The notes under the pieces are model-generated. The model saw only the letters and a program-made list of their open reading frames with translations, did no database searches and was not told the origin of the DNA. Below, piece after piece: positions 63,061 through 64,000 of a stretch of 64,000 bases of DNA. Positions within the stretch are counted from its first letter, which is position 1; each line of letters opens with the position of its first letter. This DNA is from Succinimonas sp045124755 (GTDB lineage: Bacteria; Pseudomonadota; Gammaproteobacteria; Enterobacterales; Succinivibrionaceae), in NCBI RefSeq assembly GCF_045124755.1, contig NZ_JBGVMK010000096.1; one strand, written 5' to 3'. The translations under genes were made by a program, and so were the position numbers.

Positions 63061-63639
63061 ATGTCTGATAACCAAAACCATAATGCGGGAAATGGCTGCG
63101 AATTTACCCATGAGGAACTGGAATTGGCTCTCCCGTACCTTGAGCATGCCAGCCTCAGCGGCGCTCCCGTCTGTCCCTTCTGTTCAAACGGGAATCCTGA
63201 CCTGGACGTCTGGGGCTCGGCCATGGGCAGGCTGCCCCGGGCCGTGTTTGTCCGCTGTCCCCATTGCCATCAGGTTTATTTACGGCCCGATGCCCAGGAG
63301 CCGGCTCTCATGAATTTCTCCATACACCGGTCTTTGCAGAGTTATCTTTGGGGAGCGGTTATTCTGCCGCTGGGAATTTTTCTGGGGGGATGTTTGCTTT
63401 TCGGATCAGTGAGCATCGCGGCAGTATGTTTTACGGGGGGGATTGCGCTGTTTCTGGCATTATGGATGGGTATTTTTATCAGAGACTATTGCGCCACCGA
63501 AGAAGAGATCCGAGCATCCCAAAAAAGGCTCGAAAGCAATGTTTATCTGGCCGCCCTGCGGGATCGGGGAGTCAGACTGCCGTACTATTACCTGAGACAG
63601 CTGGAAAAGGGCGGAGAGTCAGCTGAAAGCAGTCATTAG
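63061..63639 (+). CDS. Zinc-ribbon membrane protein (first of a tandem pair)
   Basis: 192 residues from ATG 63061 (MSDNQNHNAGNGCEFTHEELEL). The first ~85 residues have CPFC and CPHC pairs, a likely zinc ribbon. Two transmembrane helices follow (SYLWGAVILPLGIFLGGCLLF and VCFTGGIALFLALWMG), then a short cytoplasmic tail. No family recognised. The next gene is a paralogue. Confidence 0.7.
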   Translation: MSDNQNHNAGNGCEFTHEELELALPYLEHASLSGAPVCPFCSNGNPDLDVWGSAMGRLPRAVFVRCPHCHQVYLRPDAQEPALMNFSIHRSLQSYLWGAVILPLGIFLGGCLLFGSVSIAAVCFTGGIALFLALWMGIFIRDYCATEEEIRASQKRLESNVYLAALRDRGVRLPYYYLRQLEKGGESAESSH

Positions 63640-63753
63640 CCCGTACCCGCCGCTGAAATCCGGTGCGCGGCGGATCAGGACTCCCGGGGCCTTCGGGATC
63701 GGGGCTGAAGTTTTTTCTTGGGGAACGGCGGGATTTTGGGGAGAGGTTGCGGG

Positions 63754-64000
63754 ATGTCTGATAACGCAAACAGCAGCGCGGGAAAGGGCTGCGAATGTAC
63801 CCGGGAGGAGCTTAGCGAGGCGCTTCCTTATTTAAGCGGCCGGTTAAGTAACGACAGAGCTTTGTATGTCGCTCCCGCCTGTCCGTACTGTCACGAGACG
63901 CCTTATGATTTGCGTATGGGATTCCTGCATTTCCGGAGGTTTCCCAAGGCGGTGTTCGTCCGCTGTCATCACTGTCACCGGGTATATTTTCGGCCCGACT
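63754..64000 (+). CDS. Zinc-ribbon protein paralogue (second copy, 3' end outside the window)
   Basis: ATG 63754 with GAGAGG upstream. The visible 82 codons (MSDNANSSAGKGCECTREEL, then CPYC and CHHC pairs and RVYFRPD) align with the first gene, with changes. It runs off the window. A tandem duplication with divergence. Confidence 0.7.
   Translation, partial: MSDNANSSAGKGCECTREELSEALPYLSGRLSNDRALYVAPACPYCHETPYDLRMGFLHFRRFPKAVFVRCHHCHRVYFRPD

Overview
The window looks like a chromosomal segment of an anaerobic gammaproteobacterium. The closest match in character is the Succinivibrionaceae (Aeromonadales), but this is inferred from gene content and not from a marker-gene search. Support comes from a thrS-infC-rpmI-rplT operon in gammaproteobacterial order with an AUU start on infC, rapZ, a tRNA-Val(GAC) very close to the enterobacterial sequence, and a Cys-type formate dehydrogenase with a dedicated molybdenum cofactor set. 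Core genes are GC-rich with CTG/CGG/GAG-type codons. Several inserted blocks are visibly more AT-rich.

Layout. 1-5.7 kb: a partial unknown gene, then an operon with a galactose-mutarotase-like protein carrying long disordered tails, two tandem KfrA-N-type DNA-binding proteins and a tail-anchored membrane protein. 5.9-8.4 kb: two copies of a ~250-bp leader/promoter, one driving a membrane-less FtsK-type motor and the other a small acidic protein. 8.6-11.6 kb: an AAA/DUF4143-type ATPase, an upstream 46-bp tandem array, a decayed copy of the ATPase 3' end, and a macro-domain protein. 11.8-18.5 kb: serS, a giant MscS-type channel, a DUF554 membrane protein and rapZ. 19-27.2 kb is an accessory island: an insertion sequence that has cut the helicase gene of a DUF6361 / phospholipase-D / SF2-helicase cassette (probable phage defence), followed by an orphan LHH-nuclease toxin with a SUKH immunity gene. 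27.6-30.4 kb: tRNA-Val, a Sel1-type lipoprotein and a MATE exporter.

31-51.5 kb is a molybdenum cofactor and formate dehydrogenase region: mobB, a MOSC-MogA fusion, modABC, moeA, a second Mog-domain protein, moaA, moaC, mobA, then a flavin/Fe-S electron-transfer subunit and the bis-MGD formate dehydrogenase. Together they import molybdate, build and dinucleotide-modify the cofactor, and use it in an NAD(P)-linked enzyme. Two AT-rich insertions interrupt this block: a large candidate secreted effector with a CesT-like type III secretion chaperone (33.2-36.2 kb), and an Rpn-type PD-(D/E)XK nuclease whose 3' end has been duplicated in tandem (44.7-46.4 kb).

51.8-57.4 kb holds signalling genes: a double solute-binding-domain diguanylate cyclase and a SpoIIE phosphatase / HATPase / STAS partner-switching module. 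57.7 kb to the end: glgC, then thrS-infC-rpmI-rplT, a small lipoprotein and two tandem zinc-ribbon membrane proteins. The thrS leader contains a hairpin that copies a tRNA-Thr(GGU) anticodon arm just before the ribosome-binding site, and an intrinsic-terminator-like hairpin further upstream.

The best candidates for new biology are the effector/chaperone pair, the three-gene defence cassette, the duplicated leader that pairs an FtsK motor with a small protein, and the KfrA-KfrA-membrane operon.
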